64,000 nucleotides of DNA from Pontixanthobacter sp. CEM42 (GTDB lineage Bacteria > Pseudomonadota > Alphaproteobacteria > Sphingomonadales > Sphingomonadaceae), in assembly GCF_017812015.1 (NCBI RefSeq), contig NZ_JADQTN010000002.1:558001-622000 (forward strand), read 5' to 3'. The first letter of the stretch is position 1. Every line of letters begins with the position of its first letter. The notes below the pieces were generated by a model. That model worked only from the letters and a program-made list of their open reading frames with translations, searched no databases and was not told the origin of the DNA. The position numbers were made by a program, and so were the translations under genes. This document shows positions 9,572 through 18,475 of the stretch, in pieces.

Positions 9572-10347
9572 CCGGAGTCAGCACTTTCGCGCACGAGTGT
9601 AAGTGCTTTGTCAGCCAGGCCGCGTGGGCAAATCAGCAAATCGGGTAAATAAGTGTCGCTTTGATTGTACTGCATTGGCGATCCATCGATCCGCGAACAA
9701 TGCAGGTCGTTTGCAAGTGCGACCGCCACTGGCGCGCAGCTGTCCCACTCATATTGTCCGCCCGAGTGCAGGTATATTTCCGCTTCGCCGCGCACCACTG
9801 CCATGGCTTTGGCGCCTGCAGACCCCATAGGCACAAGCTCACCGCCCAACGCCTTAGCAACTGCAACGGCTTCCTTGGCGGGGCGCGTGCGGCTTACGAC
9901 CAAACGCGGAATTTGCGCATGCTTCACGTTCTGCAAGGGCTGGTCGGTTCTCAGCACAATGCCTTTATCCAGACCGGGCAAAGCGACCGCGCCGGTTACG
10001 GCCTTGCCATCAATGGCCAGACCGACATGGACTGCCCAATCGCTTCGACCTTCGCCATATTCGCGAGTGCCGTCGACCGGATCGACGATCCAGACCCGCG
10101 ATTTGGACAGGCGCGCGTCAGTGTCCTTGCTTTCTTCCGACAGCAATCCGTCATCCGGTCGCAGTTTGCGCAATGCATCGACCAAGTAGCGATTAGCGGT
10201 CTCGTCACCTGCGTTACCCAAAGCTTTACCCTCGAAGGCACCGCTCGCGCGAACATCGAGCAGGATTTTGCCAGCCTCGACAGCGAGATGGGCCGCAAGC
10301 TCTGCATCGTTCATGTTTGCGGGTTCACCACTCATTGGGCTGCTCAC
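9568..10347 (-). CDS. cysQ: 3'(2'),5'-bisphosphate nucleotidase CysQ
   Basis: Hydrolyses PAP, the by-product of PAPS use, to AMP and phosphate. It belongs to the lithium-sensitive, Mg-dependent inositol phosphatase superfamily. The metal-binding signature is visible as [10 protein letters not shown] with an upstream LLSEES acidic motif, and the late [14 protein letters not shown] motif completes the site. Length 259 aa. The ATG overlaps the stop of cysNC by 4 nt, making it the third gene of cysD-cysNC-cysQ; this context supports the PAP role over a general inositol phosphatase. Confidence 0.93.
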   Translation of the reverse strand: MSSPMSGEPANMNDAELAAHLAVEAGKILLDVRASGAFEGKALGNAGDETANRYLVDALRKLRPDDGLLSEESKDTDARLSKSRVWIVDPVDGTREYGEGRSDWAVHVGLAIDGKAVTGAVALPGLDKGIVLRTDQPLQNVKHAQIPRLVVSRTRPAKEAVAVAKALGGELVPMGSAGAKAMAVVRGEAEIYLHSGGQYEWDSCAPVAVALANDLHCSRIDGSPMQYNQSDTYLPDLLICPRGLADKALTLVRESADSG

Positions 10348-12266
10348 TTTAGAGGCATGATCTGACTGATGATATGGTCAGCGGCTTCTTCGACCGTCAT
10401 CTCGACCGTGTTGACGCGGATCTCGGGCTCATCGGGTGCCTCATAAGGGCTATCAATGCCGGTGAAGTTCTTGAGATCTCCACTGCGGGCTTTCTTGTAA
10501 AGCCCTTTCACATCGCGCTGCTCGGCGACTTCCAGCGGTGTATCGACGAAGATCTCGATAAATTCGCAATCCTCCATCATCGCGCGCACCAGATCACGTT
10601 CGGCGCGGAATGGGCTGATAAAGGCGGTCAGGACAATGAGGCCCGCATCGGTCATCAGCTTGGCGACCTCGCCCACACGGCGGATATTCTCGATCCGGTC
10701 AGCTTCCGTAAAGCCAAGGTCTTTGTTCAACCCGTGGCGGACATTGTCACCATCGAGCAAGAACGTATGACGGTTCATCACATTGAGCCGCTGTTCGACA
10801 GCATTGGCAATCGTTGACTTGCCCGAGCCTGACAAGCCGGTGAACCACAGCACGCGCGGCTTCTGGTTCTTCAGATCGGCGTGATGATCGCGCGTAATCG
10901 TGGTCGCTTGCCAGTGAACATTCGACGCGCGGCGCAGGCTGAAATGCAGCATCCCGGCACCGACGGTGGCATTGGTGATTTTATCGACCAGAATGAAACC
11001 GCCCAAGGCACGGCTGTCTTCATAAGCCTCAAACGTGATCGGACGGTCAGTGTGAATTTCGGCGACGCCGATAGAGTTGAGTTCGAGCGTTTTCGTTGCG
11101 AGTTTCTCCCCGGAACCCCCAACATTATTGACGTTGATCTCGTATTTCGGCTCTTGGACTGTCGCCGTCACTGATTGGCTGGCCAGCTTGAGCGTATATC
11201 CACGCCCGGGCTTCAGCGCTTCATCATCCATCCAAACCAGCGTCGCCTCGAACTGATCGGAGGCTTCGGGAGGATTGTCTGCAGCGGCAATTACATCGCC
11301 CCGGCTGCAATCGACTTCATCTTCCAAGGTGATGGTGACCGATTGGCCGGCAACGGCTTCGTCCAATTCGCCATCATAGGTCACGATGGTTTTGATCGTG
11401 CTTGTCTTGCCAGAGGGGACTATGCGAACTGCGTCACCCCGTTTGACCGTGCCGCTACCGATTAAACCTGAGAAACCACGGAAGTCGAGATTGGGCCGGT
11501 TGACCCATTGCACGGGCATCCGGAAAGGCTTTTCCTGCGCAGCGACATTGGCAATCTCGATAGTCTCGAGATGATCGATCAGGCTTGGACCATCATACCA
11601 TGTGGTATTCGCGGATGGCGACGAAGTGATGTTGTCGCCCTTGAATCCGGAAATCGGAACGGCTGTGAATGTTTCGATGCCGATCTCATCGGCAAAAGTG
11701 GAATAGTCGGCGACGATCTGATCGAACGTGCTTTGGTCATAATCGACCAGATCCATCTTGTTCACCGCCAGCACCAAGTGCTTGATACCGAGCAAATGCG
11801 CGAGATAGCTATGCCGCCGCGTCTGGACGAGCATACCTTTGCGCGCATCGACGAGGATCACCGCGCAATCAGCGGTTGATGCGCCGGTGACCATATTGCG
11901 CGTATATTGCTCGTGTCCCGGGGTATCGGCGACGATGAACTTGCGTTTCTCTGTGGCGAAGAAGCGATAGGCGACATCGATGGTGATGCCTTGCTCACGC
12001 TCTGCCGCCAGTCCGTCGACCAGCAATGCGAAGTCTATATCCTGACCCTGTGTGCCGACTTTCTTGCTGTCGGCCTCAAGCGCGGCCAGTTGATCTTCAA
12101 AGATCATCTTCGAGTCGTAGAGCAACCGCCCGATCAGCGTGCTTTTGCCATCATCCACACTGCCGCAGGTAATAAAGCGCAGCAGTGATTTGTTCTGATG
12201 TTGGTCGAGATATGCGTTGATATCGTCGGCAATGAGCGCGTCGGTTTCATAAGAAGCATCAGCCAT
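10344..12266 (-). CDS. cysNC: Bifunctional sulfate adenylyltransferase large subunit / APS kinase
   Basis: A fusion carrying two steps of sulfate activation. The N-terminal GTPase half (CysN) drives formation of APS from sulfate and ATP together with CysD: P-loop GSVDDGKS (35-42), DTPGH (114-118), NKMD (169-172) and EF-Tu-like beta-barrel domains up to about 440. The C-terminal half (from about 468) is APS kinase (CysC), giving PAPS: P-loop GLSGSGKS (477-484) and DGDNVRHG from about 505. Total 640 aa, normal for fused CysNC. Start and stop overlap cysD by 1 nt and cysQ by 4 nt. Confidence 0.96.
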   Translation of the reverse strand: MADASYETDALIADDINAYLDQHQNKSLLRFITCGSVDDGKSTLIGRLLYDSKMIFEDQLAALEADSKKVGTQGQDIDFALLVDGLAAEREQGITIDVAYRFFATEKRKFIVADTPGHEQYTRNMVTGASTADCAVILVDARKGMLVQTRRHSYLAHLLGIKHLVLAVNKMDLVDYDQSTFDQIVADYSTFADEIGIETFTAVPISGFKGDNITSSPSANTTWYDGPSLIDHLETIEIANVAAQEKPFRMPVQWVNRPNLDFRGFSGLIGSGTVKRGDAVRIVPSGKTSTIKTIVTYDGELDEAVAGQSVTITLEDEVDCSRGDVIAAADNPPEASDQFEATLVWMDDEALKPGRGYTLKLASQSVTATVQEPKYEINVNNVGGSGEKLATKTLELNSIGVAEIHTDRPITFEAYEDSRALGGFILVDKITNATVGAGMLHFSLRRASNVHWQATTITRDHHADLKNQKPRVLWFTGLSGSGKSTIANAVEQRLNVMNRHTFLLDGDNVRHGLNKDLGFTEADRIENIRRVGEVAKLMTDAGLIVLTAFISPFRAERDLVRAMMEDCEFIEIFVDTPLEVAEQRDVKGLYKKARSGDLKNFTGIDSPYEAPDEPEIRVNTVEMTVEEAADHIISQIMPLK

Positions 12267-13177
12267 TAGAAATAGCCCTCCTGCTTCTTCTTCTCCATCC
12301 CGGCACCGCCTTCATCCTGGTCGATGACCCGGCCTTGGCGCTCGCTGGTGGTGGTGAGCAGCATTTCTTGCACGACGTCAGCGAGAGTCGATGCCTCGCT
12401 TTCGACTGCTCCGGTAAGCGGGGAGCAGCCCAATGTACGAAAACGCACCGAACGCTCGGTAATTTCTGGCCGATGCCCCATCACCTTCTCGAGCCGGTCA
12501 ATATCATCGGCCATAAACAGACCGCCCTCATATTCATAAGTCGGGCGCGGTGCGGCGAAATAGAGTGGCACGATCTCGATATTCTCGGCCATGATGTATT
12601 GCCAGATATCCAGCTCGGTCCAGTTACTCAGCGGGAATACGCGGATGCTCTCACCCTTGGCTTTCTTGGCATTGTAGAGATTCCACAATTCCGGCCGCTG
12701 CTGCTTCGGGTCCCAGCCGTGGTTGGCGGTGCGAAAGCTGAAAATGCGTTCCTTGGCCCGGCTCTTTTCCTCGTCACGCCGCGCGCCGCCAAAGGCTGCG
12801 TCGAAGCCATGATGGTCGAGCGCCTGTTTCAGACCTTGTGTCTTCCACATATCGGTATGGAGAGCGCCGTGATCGAATGGGTTAATCCCGCGCTCTTTTG
12901 CCTCAGGATTTTGCCACACCAGCAATTCCATTCCAGCATCCTGCGCGGCTTTTTCGCGCAGCGCATACATATCTTTGAACTTCCACGTCGTATCGACATG
13001 CATCAGCGGAAATGGCGGCGGTGAAGGATAGAACGCTTTCTTCGCCAAATGCAGCATCACCGCGCTGTCTTTGCCGACAGAGTACAGCATGACCGGCTTG
13101 GCCGCCTCTGCGGCAACTTCGCGCATGATATGGATGCTTTCGGCTTCGAGCCGTTCGAGATGGGTCAGGCGGCGCAT
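12266..13177 (-). CDS. cysD: Sulfate adenylyltransferase small subunit CysD
   Basis: Catalytic subunit of ATP sulfurylase, an ATP-pyrophosphatase-fold enzyme that forms APS with CysN. The 303-residue protein shows the family nucleotide-binding motif [12 protein letters not shown] near the N-terminus, and [12 protein letters not shown] and [15 protein letters not shown] in the middle. It is the first gene of the cysD-cysNC-cysQ operon, and its TAA and the cysNC ATG share one base. The region upstream (13178-13341) has no gene and carries two copies of GGACAAGT, listed separately. Confidence 0.96.
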   Translation of the reverse strand: MRRLTHLERLEAESIHIMREVAAEAAKPVMLYSVGKDSAVMLHLAKKAFYPSPPPFPLMHVDTTWKFKDMYALREKAAQDAGMELLVWQNPEAKERGINPFDHGALHTDMWKTQGLKQALDHHGFDAAFGGARRDEEKSRAKERIFSFRTANHGWDPKQQRPELWNLYNAKKAKGESIRVFPLSNWTELDIWQYIMAENIEIVPLYFAAPRPTYEYEGGLFMADDIDRLEKVMGHRPEITERSVRFRTLGCSPLTGAVESEASTLADVVQEMLLTTTSERQGRVIDQDEGGAGMEKKKQEGYF

Positions 13178-13229
13178 GCGTTGCTTGGCTTTCTTGTGCG
13201 ATATGTATTGCCGGATTGGGCGTGTTCAG

Positions 13230-13269
13230 GGACAAGTGCGAGCTAGTCAATATCGCCCTGCGGACAAGT
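13230..13269. promoter_or_regulatory. Pair of direct GGACAAGT repeats upstream of cysD
   Basis: GGACAAGT occurs at 13230-13237 and again at 13262-13269, both on the + strand, 32 bp apart, in the 164-bp gene-free gap before cysD. The same GACAAG core is repeated in front of tonB. They could be operator sites for a shared regulator; that is inference, and no regulator family is assigned. Confidence 0.25.
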
Positions 13270-13341
13270 TAGATTTGCTTGCGAGCCGGAAAGGGCGTTG
13301 ACGAATCCGCAATTGTGGTCGAAAGCGCCTCCCCACAGCGG

Positions 13342-13415
13342 GCGGGTATAGCATAGTGGTAATGCTCTAGCCTTCCAAGCTAGCTAGAGGGGTTCGATTC
13401 CCCTTACCCGCTCCA
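13342..13415 (+). tRNA. tRNA-Gly (anticodon UCC)
   Basis: A 74-nt cloverleaf including an encoded CCA. The acceptor stem pairs GCGGGTA (13342-13348) with TACCCGC (13405-13411), the discriminator is T13412 and CCA is 13413-13415. The anticodon stem CTAGC/GCTAG (13367-13371, 13379-13383) encloses a loop with anticodon TCC at 13374-13376. The T arm GGGG-TTCGATT-CCCC is intact. It decodes GGA/GGG glycine codons. Confidence 0.97.
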
Positions 13416-13428
13416 ATCTTCCCGCACG

Positions 13429-13690
13429 AAAAAGGCCGGACGCCCGGCTAATGCCAAGACGCCCGACCCATGCGACCCGAAGGGCTATCAGCACCAACGG
13501 GCAGCGGCTGTTAGCAGGTGCCGCACAAATGGCTTGTCCCTCAATTGGGCGGCACAGGAATCGTTCTCTTCGCAGTTGCACAAAAACTGCAAGCCAAACG
13601 TAGGAAAACTGTGTAGGGGCGCTGAGCTATTACATCGCGCAAAGCGACTTCCCGGCGCCGCACCAGACTGCTGGCCCCTAAATTTTGTGA
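13429..13690 (-). ncRNA. Candidate structured small RNA between tRNA-Gly and the helicase gene
   Basis: No convincing protein gene lies in 13416-13695. On the minus strand the stretch ends in a terminator-like hairpin, GCCGG-GCGT-CCGGC (13448-13435), followed by CTTTTTC. Upstream of it on the same strand are two further perfect inverted repeats, GCAGTT/AACTGC and GTGCCGC/GCGGCAC, the latter enclosing ACAA/TTGT. A terminator with no gene in front of it points to a small RNA, but it could also just limit antisense transcription into the tRNA. The boundaries are guesses, and I do not recognise 6S, SRP, tmRNA or RNase P. Confidence 0.3.
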
Positions 13691-13695
13691 GTATC

Positions 13696-15588
13696 ATGAG
13701 CTTTACTGACCTTCCGCCAATCCTTGGCGATGCATTGACCGAACGCGGCTATGAGAAGCCCACCGCTGTACAAGCTGCCGTTATCGAAGAGGAAGCGGCT
13801 GGCCGCGATCTGATCGTCTCGGCGCAAACCGGGTCGGGTAAGACCGTAGCATTCGGCCTCGCTATGGCAGAGCAAATGCTCGGCGATAGCGGTACCGTTC
13901 CATACGGCATCCAGCCGCTGGCGTTGGTGATCGCACCGACGCGTGAACTGGCATTGCAGGTTAGCCGTGAGCTCGGTTGGCTCTACGCAAAGGCAGGCGC
14001 ACGGATTGCCACCTGCGTTGGCGGGATGGATGCATCGAAAGAGCGCCGTTCATTGCGCGGCGGCGCGCAGATTGTCGTGGGTACGCCGGGCCGTCTGCGC
14101 GACCATCTGGAGCGCGGTGCGCTTGATCTCTCGGCATTGAAAGCTGTTGTCCTCGATGAAGCTGACGAGATGCTCGATATGGGCTTTCGCGAAGAGCTTG
14201 AGGCGATTCTTGACGGCACGCCGGAAGGCCGCCGAACACTTCTTTTCTCGGCGACGATGCCCAAATCTATCGTGTCGCTAGCCAAACGATATCAGAACAA
14301 TGCTTTGCGGATATCGACCGTTGGTGACGATCGCGGGCATGGCGACATTTCCTATCAAGCGGTCACCATTCCGCCTTCGGAAATTGAAAGTACAGTCGTC
14401 AATCTTCTGCGCTTCCATGAAGCTGAGACTGCAATCTTGTTCTGCGCAACGCGTGACGCCGTCCGGCGTTTGCATGCGACTTTGCAGGAGCGCGGTTTTG
14501 GTGTCGTCGCTCTGTCGGGCGAGCACTCGCAGCAGGAACGCAACCAGGCGATGCAAGCACTGCGTGACCGCCGTGCGCGCGTCTGCGTTGCAACCGACGT
14601 TGCTGCGCGTGGAATCGATCTACCGACCGTCACGCTGGTAATTCACGTCGAAGTGCCTCGCGATGCTGAGGCTTTGCAGCACCGTTCAGGGCGTACCGGC
14701 CGCGCGGGCAAAAAGGGTACGGCGGTTATTCTTGTGCCCTATCCGCGCCGCCGCCGCGTCGAATCGATGCTGCGCAATGCGAAGATCAAAGCCGACTGGG
14801 TGGGCGCACCGACACCGGAAGCCATTCGGGCACAAGATCGCGAACGCTTGATGGAAACGCTGCTCGCTCCGGTTGAGGCAGATGAAGAAGATCTCGCACT
14901 GGGGCGCAAGCTGCTGGAAACGCGTTCTGCTGAAGATATCGCAGCGGCTTTGGTGCAATCGCACCGCGCGAAAATGCCGCAGCCGGAAGAGCTGATTGCG
15001 AACACGCCCGAAGCGCGCAAGGAAGCGCAGCAGGAACGGCATCGTCCGGGTTTCGAGAACACCGTCTGGTTCCGCATGGATATTGGCCGCCGTCACAACG
15101 CTGATCCGCGCTGGGTGCTGCCGCTGCTATGCCGTCGCGGTCATATCACGCGCAATGAAGTCGGCGCGATCCGTATCGGTGGTGACGAGACATTCTTCCA
15201 AGTTCCGACTAACATTGCTGACAAGTTCGAAGATGCTGTGAAACGCACGGCGGAGAACGATGACAAGGATCGTCCGGTTCATATCGAACGATCCGAAGGT
15301 GGGCCGCGAGAGCAAGCGCGCCATAATGCGCGTCCCAAAAAGGGGTCCAATAATCGTCAGGGCAAAAAACCCTATCGCAAGAGTAAGCATGAGCGTGACG
15401 GACAGAAGCGCCATGTTGGACCACAGCGTGATCGCGGTCCCAAACGTGACGGTGATGGCGGTCAAGTCCGCGCTGGCAAGTGGGACCGTGAAAAGTCCGG
15501 CAAGCCGGGCGGAAAGAAACCTGTCAAGCAGCGCGGACCCAGAGTGAACTTCAAGCACCGCAAAGGTGGCCCGAAGAAATCGGACTAA
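13696..15588 (+). CDS. DEAD-box ATP-dependent RNA helicase with DbpA-type RNA-binding domain
   Basis: RNA helicase, probably acting in ribosome assembly or RNA turnover. From the ATG at 13696 (MSFTDLPP) the 630-residue protein shows a Q-motif region, Walker A AQTGSGKT (43-50), DEAD (154-157), an SAT motif, RGIDLP and the HRSGRTGRAG motif VI. After the two RecA-like domains a DbpA-type RNA-binding domain lies at about 456-525 (TVWFRMDIGRRHNADP). A long Lys/Arg/Gly-rich tail of roughly 100 residues follows. The frame is open upstream to 13534, but that extension lacks family character. It converges with the LuxR gene. It is closer to the CsdA/DeaD-DbpA group than to RhlE; the exact subfamily is not certain. 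Confidence 0.92.
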   Translation: MSFTDLPPILGDALTERGYEKPTAVQAAVIEEEAAGRDLIVSAQTGSGKTVAFGLAMAEQMLGDSGTVPYGIQPLALVIAPTRELALQVSRELGWLYAKAGARIATCVGGMDASKERRSLRGGAQIVVGTPGRLRDHLERGALDLSALKAVVLDEADEMLDMGFREELEAILDGTPEGRRTLLFSATMPKSIVSLAKRYQNNALRISTVGDDRGHGDISYQAVTIPPSEIESTVVNLLRFHEAETAILFCATRDAVRRLHATLQERGFGVVALSGEHSQQERNQAMQALRDRRARVCVATDVAARGIDLPTVTLVIHVEVPRDAEALQHRSGRTGRAGKKGTAVILVPYPRRRRVESMLRNAKIKADWVGAPTPEAIRAQDRERLMETLLAPVEADEEDLALGRKLLETRSAEDIAAALVQSHRAKMPQPEELIANTPEARKEAQQERHRPGFENTVWFRMDIGRRHNADPRWVLPLLCRRGHITRNEVGAIRIGGDETFFQVPTNIADKFEDAVKRTAENDDKDRPVHIERSEGGPREQARHNARPKKGSNNRQGKKPYRKSKHERDGQKRHVGPQRDRGPKRDGDGGQVRAGKWDREKSGKPGGKKPVKQRGPRVNFKHRKGGPKKSD

Positions 15589-15604
15589 ATACGCCGAAGG
15601 AAAG

Positions 15605-16375
15605 TTACCCGTCCCAGCGTGGGCGATGCGACTGTTTTCGGCTGTGTTTACCCGTGGCGATAAGGCCTAAAGCAACCGCGCGAACTGCTGCGGTTGTCCG
15701 GTCGGTCACGTCCAGCTTGGCGAATATCCGCTTCACATAACTGTCGACCGTAGACTTCGAAATTTCGAGAATATCGGCGATTACCGCATTGCTCTTCCCT
15801 TCGCCAATCCAGCGAATGACATCGAGTTCGCGCTGGGAGAGATCGGGAATCTCGCGGCCAAATGTACCGACGAGTGCGCAGTAGCGTTGGAAACACAATT
15901 GTGCCGCCACCTGCACTTTGCGTAGATCCGTATCATTCTCTGCGGCACCCTCTTTGGGCAAGCCTACACCCACGAAACCGGAACGGGCGTTGGGCCCGGT
16001 GCAATGCACGGCGATGCCTTCGCTCATTTTCAGATTATCGATGAAGGTGAGGTATTCCCTTTCTCCATCACTCAACTGCGCCAGCTTTCCGGCATCGGAC
16101 CAACGAAATGCGCTGGAGCGGTTGAGAGCGATATTGGGAAGTGGATCAGATAGATGAAGCCGAGCGCGATATTCGCTTTCCCACTGCTCGGGGAAGCCGA
16201 TATTCCACATTGTCCGGCCGACACGGCGGTCGGCGACAACTGGCGCGAGAAAGTAAATCGCGCTGTAGTCCACGGCCTTGAGTAGTGTCAGAATAGCGCG
16301 CCGATAGGAGACAACACCATCGGCCTGCGCGACCAACGCCAATGCATCCCAATATTCCGTAGTTTCGTCATTCAT
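15605..16375 (-). CDS. LuxR-family transcriptional regulator with autoinducer-binding domain (LuxR solo)
   Basis: DNA-binding regulator of the quorum-sensing LuxR type. The N-terminal domain keeps the classical ligand-pocket pattern W65, Y69, D77-P78, W92 and G120. The C-terminal helix-turn-helix spans about 179-230 (LSQRELDVIRWIGEGKSNAV onward). Length 256 aa. No luxI-type synthase is in the window, so it is a candidate solo responding to own or foreign acyl-homoserine lactones or another small molecule. It lies 44 bp downstream of panC on the same strand and could be co-transcribed with it. The ligand and targets are unknown. Confidence 0.88.
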   Translation of the reverse strand: MNDETTEYWDALALVAQADGVVSYRRAILTLLKAVDYSAIYFLAPVVADRRVGRTMWNIGFPEQWESEYRARLHLSDPLPNIALNRSSAFRWSDAGKLAQLSDGEREYLTFIDNLKMSEGIAVHCTGPNARSGFVGVGLPKEGAAENDTDLRKVQVAAQLCFQRYCALVGTFGREIPDLSQRELDVIRWIGEGKSNAVIADILEISKSTVDSYVKRIFAKLDVTDRTTAAVRAVALGLIATGKHSRKQSHRPRWDG

Positions 16376-16419
16376 GGAGCACCCCGCTATGGGCTGTGCG
16401 ACTCCGAATGGTTTGGATT

Positions 16420-17277
16420 TTACATATTGACGGCCATGTTGTCGATGAGACGCGTTCCGCCGATCCGCGCGGCAACCAACAAGCGGGCTGGGTGGGTGTC
16501 GAGCTTATCCAATTTTGCAAGATTTGCTGCGTCGGCAAGATCGGCATAGTCGACCGAGCTGAAGCCTGCGCCTAGCAGTGCGTCTTCCAAGGCGGCCAAG
16601 GTCCGTCCGACATGTTGACCGTCCTCGATCCGCGCAATTGCCTCGCGCATTTCACGTGGCAACGTGGCTGCAGCGGCGCGATCTTGGTCGTCCAAATACC
16701 GGTTGCGGCTACTCATCGCTAGGCCGTCCGGTTCGCGCACGGTTGGGATTCCGATAATATCGTTCGCAAAGGGCCGGGTTAGATCAAGGTCGCGCGCCAT
16801 TTGCCGGATGACGGCAAGCTGCTGCCAGTCCTTTTCCCCGAAGCAGGCGATATCGGGCAGAACCTGATGGAACAGCTTGCAAACCACCGTGGCAACCCCG
16901 TCAAAATGCCCGGGCCTGTCGGCACCGCAGAAATCGGCGCTGACGCCTTCAACGGAAATGCTGCTGGCGAAGCCCTTCGGATACATCTCATCGACGGTTG
17001 GTGCCCACAACAAGGCCACACCTTCGCTCTCAAGCATTGCGGAGTCCTCTGCCAACTGGCGTGGATAGGCGTCCAAATCCTCGTTCGGCCCAAACTGCGT
17101 CGGGTTTACGAAAATTGATGCGACCACGTGATCGGCAAGTTTCGCCGCTTCGCGCATCAATGTCAGATGCCCGTCATGCAATGCGCCCATCGTCGGAACC
17201 AGCGCAACTTTCGCGCCGCCTTTCCGCAATTCGGCGACGCTTTTTCTCAACATGTCGAGCTGTGCGATTGTTTGCAC
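16420..17277 (-). CDS. panC: Pantothenate synthetase
   Basis: Condenses pantoate and beta-alanine with ATP to give pantothenate, the vitamin precursor of coenzyme A. The HIGH-type nucleotidyl-transfer motif is PTMGALHDGH (28-37), followed by IFVNPTQFGPNEDL; a KMSKS-like position is replaced by the family's MSSRNRYL. I place the start at a GTG (17277): it has GGAGGG 9 nt upstream and gives 285 residues, the usual family length. The frame is open further upstream to 17430, but that extension runs into the divergent mipZ promoter and is not family-like. Confidence 0.94.
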   Translation of the reverse strand: MQTIAQLDMLRKSVAELRKGGAKVALVPTMGALHDGHLTLMREAAKLADHVVASIFVNPTQFGPNEDLDAYPRQLAEDSAMLESEGVALLWAPTVDEMYPKGFASSISVEGVSADFCGADRPGHFDGVATVVCKLFHQVLPDIACFGEKDWQQLAVIRQMARDLDLTRPFANDIIGIPTVREPDGLAMSSRNRYLDDQDRAAAATLPREMREAIARIEDGQHVGRTLAALEDALLGAGFSSVDYADLADAANLAKLDKLDTHPARLLVAARIGGTRLIDNMAVNM

Positions 17278-17362
17278 GGGGTGAAACCCTCCGGTAGTAA
17301 AATGCCTATCACCTCTAGCCGTGCTAGGGATGTCAAAACAACCCAGATACAGGACATGCGCT

Positions 17363-18163
17363 TTGCCAGATACCACGCCGCACCGGATTACATTCGCGAA
17401 TGAAAAGGGCGGAACGGGTAAGTCGACCACCGCAGTGCATGTCGCGGTGGCGCTGGCATATCAGGGTGCACGGGTAGCGGCGATTGATCTTGATCCGAGG
17501 CAACGCACAATGGATCGCTATTTCGAGAACCGTGCGGAAACCACTGCCAATCGCGGCATCGATCTGCCGACTGCGCATTGCGCCGTGTTTCGCGGCGAGA
17601 CGATTGAAGAGTTTGACGCCATGGCGGAGGAAATGGGGCAGGGTGTCGACTTCCTGATCGTCGATACGCCGGGCCGCGACGATCTGTTTGCGCGGCATGC
17701 GGCAACCGAGGCAGACACGCTGGTCACGCCGATGAATGACAGCTTCGTCGACTTTGATCTGATCGGACAGGTGGATTCGGAGACTTTCAAAGTCCGCCGG
17801 CTGTCCTTCTATGCAGAGTTGATCTGGGAAACGCGCAAGATGCGCGCGATCCAGCAACGCAAAGAGATCGACTGGGTCGTTGTGCGCAATCGGAGCGGCC
17901 ACACCGAAGCGCGCAATATGCAGCGGATTGAGCGGGCGTTGGGCGAATTGTCGAAACGTGCCGGTTTCCGTGTCGCCAAGGGTCTGTCCGAACGGGTAAT
18001 CTATCGCGAGCTCTTCCCATCCGGCTTTACGCTGCTCGACAAAGGGCATCTCGGCGAACTTGGCACTAGCCATTTGGTTGCGCGGCAGGAAATGCGTTCG
18101 CTGCTTGCCAGCTTGAACCTTCCCGCGCACTCGAAGCCGGAACCCACGCTGGAGCTTGCCTAA
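17363..18163 (+). CDS. mipZ: Division-plane positioning ATPase MipZ (ParA/MinD superfamily)
   Basis: In Caulobacter, MipZ forms a gradient from ParB at the chromosome origins and inhibits FtsZ away from midcell. The sequence aligns from memory along its whole length: deviant Walker A KGGTGKST (15-22), IDLDPRQRT, DTPG (101-104), VTPMNDSFVDFDL, RVIYRELFP and LVARQEMRSL. The start is uncertain. A TTG at 17363 has AGGA 8 nt upstream and puts the P-loop at the family position; an ATG at 17330 and a GTG at 17321 are alternatives. It is divergent from panC, and a J-domain gene follows after 3 nt. The function is by orthology. Confidence 0.92.
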   Translation: MPDTTPHRITFANEKGGTGKSTTAVHVAVALAYQGARVAAIDLDPRQRTMDRYFENRAETTANRGIDLPTAHCAVFRGETIEEFDAMAEEMGQGVDFLIVDTPGRDDLFARHAATEADTLVTPMNDSFVDFDLIGQVDSETFKVRRLSFYAELIWETRKMRAIQQRKEIDWVVVRNRSGHTEARNMQRIERALGELSKRAGFRVAKGLSERVIYRELFPSGFTLLDKGHLGELGTSHLVARQEMRSLLASLNLPAHSKPEPTLELA

Positions 18164-18166
18164 CCG

Positions 18167-18466
18167 ATGATGAAATTTGCCCTTATTGCGCTGCTCGCCA
18201 GCCTCGCCTGCAAGCTCGTCTTCGGCAAGTGGCCGTGGCAATTCGCGCAGGGCAAAAGCACGCGGGCGCAGGCCTTGTTCAAGGCGCGCAAGCTACTTGG
18301 TGTGCGTGAGAACGCCACACGGCAGGAAGTGCTGCAAGCGCATAAGCAACTGATCGCGATGGTGCATCCGGACAAGGGCGGAACCAATGACCAAGTGCAT
18401 GAAGCCAATGCTGCGCGCGATCTGCTGATCAATGAACTTCCCTATCCATCCCCCGACAAGCCCTAG
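18167..18466 (+). CDS. Small membrane-anchored J-domain protein
   Basis: A 99-residue protein with one N-terminal hydrophobic helix (about 3-20), a short basic linker and a C-terminal J domain carrying an intact HPD at 67-69 in AMVHPDKGG. J proteins stimulate Hsp70 ATPase and deliver clients, so this one should recruit an Hsp70 to the inner membrane. It resembles TIM14/DjlA-like minimal membrane J proteins of alphaproteobacteria. It starts 3 nt after mipZ and 10 nt before the phosphomannomutase gene, so it is probably co-expressed with both. The HscC gene 2.3 kb downstream is one possible partner; housekeeping DnaK is the other. Confidence 0.8.
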   Translation: MMKFALIALLASLACKLVFGKWPWQFAQGKSTRAQALFKARKLLGVRENATRQEVLQAHKQLIAMVHPDKGGTNDQVHEANAARDLLINELPYPSPDKP

Positions 18467-18475
18467 GATATCCCG

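Noticed and set aside
13534-13695. Upstream extension of the DEAD-box helicase frame
   Set aside because: Family proteins start at MSFTDLPP; the extension is non-conserved and overlaps the structured intergenic stretch.
17333-18241. 302-codon minus-strand frame opposite mipZ
   Set aside because: It is antisense to a full-length MipZ with an intact Walker motif; no family character.
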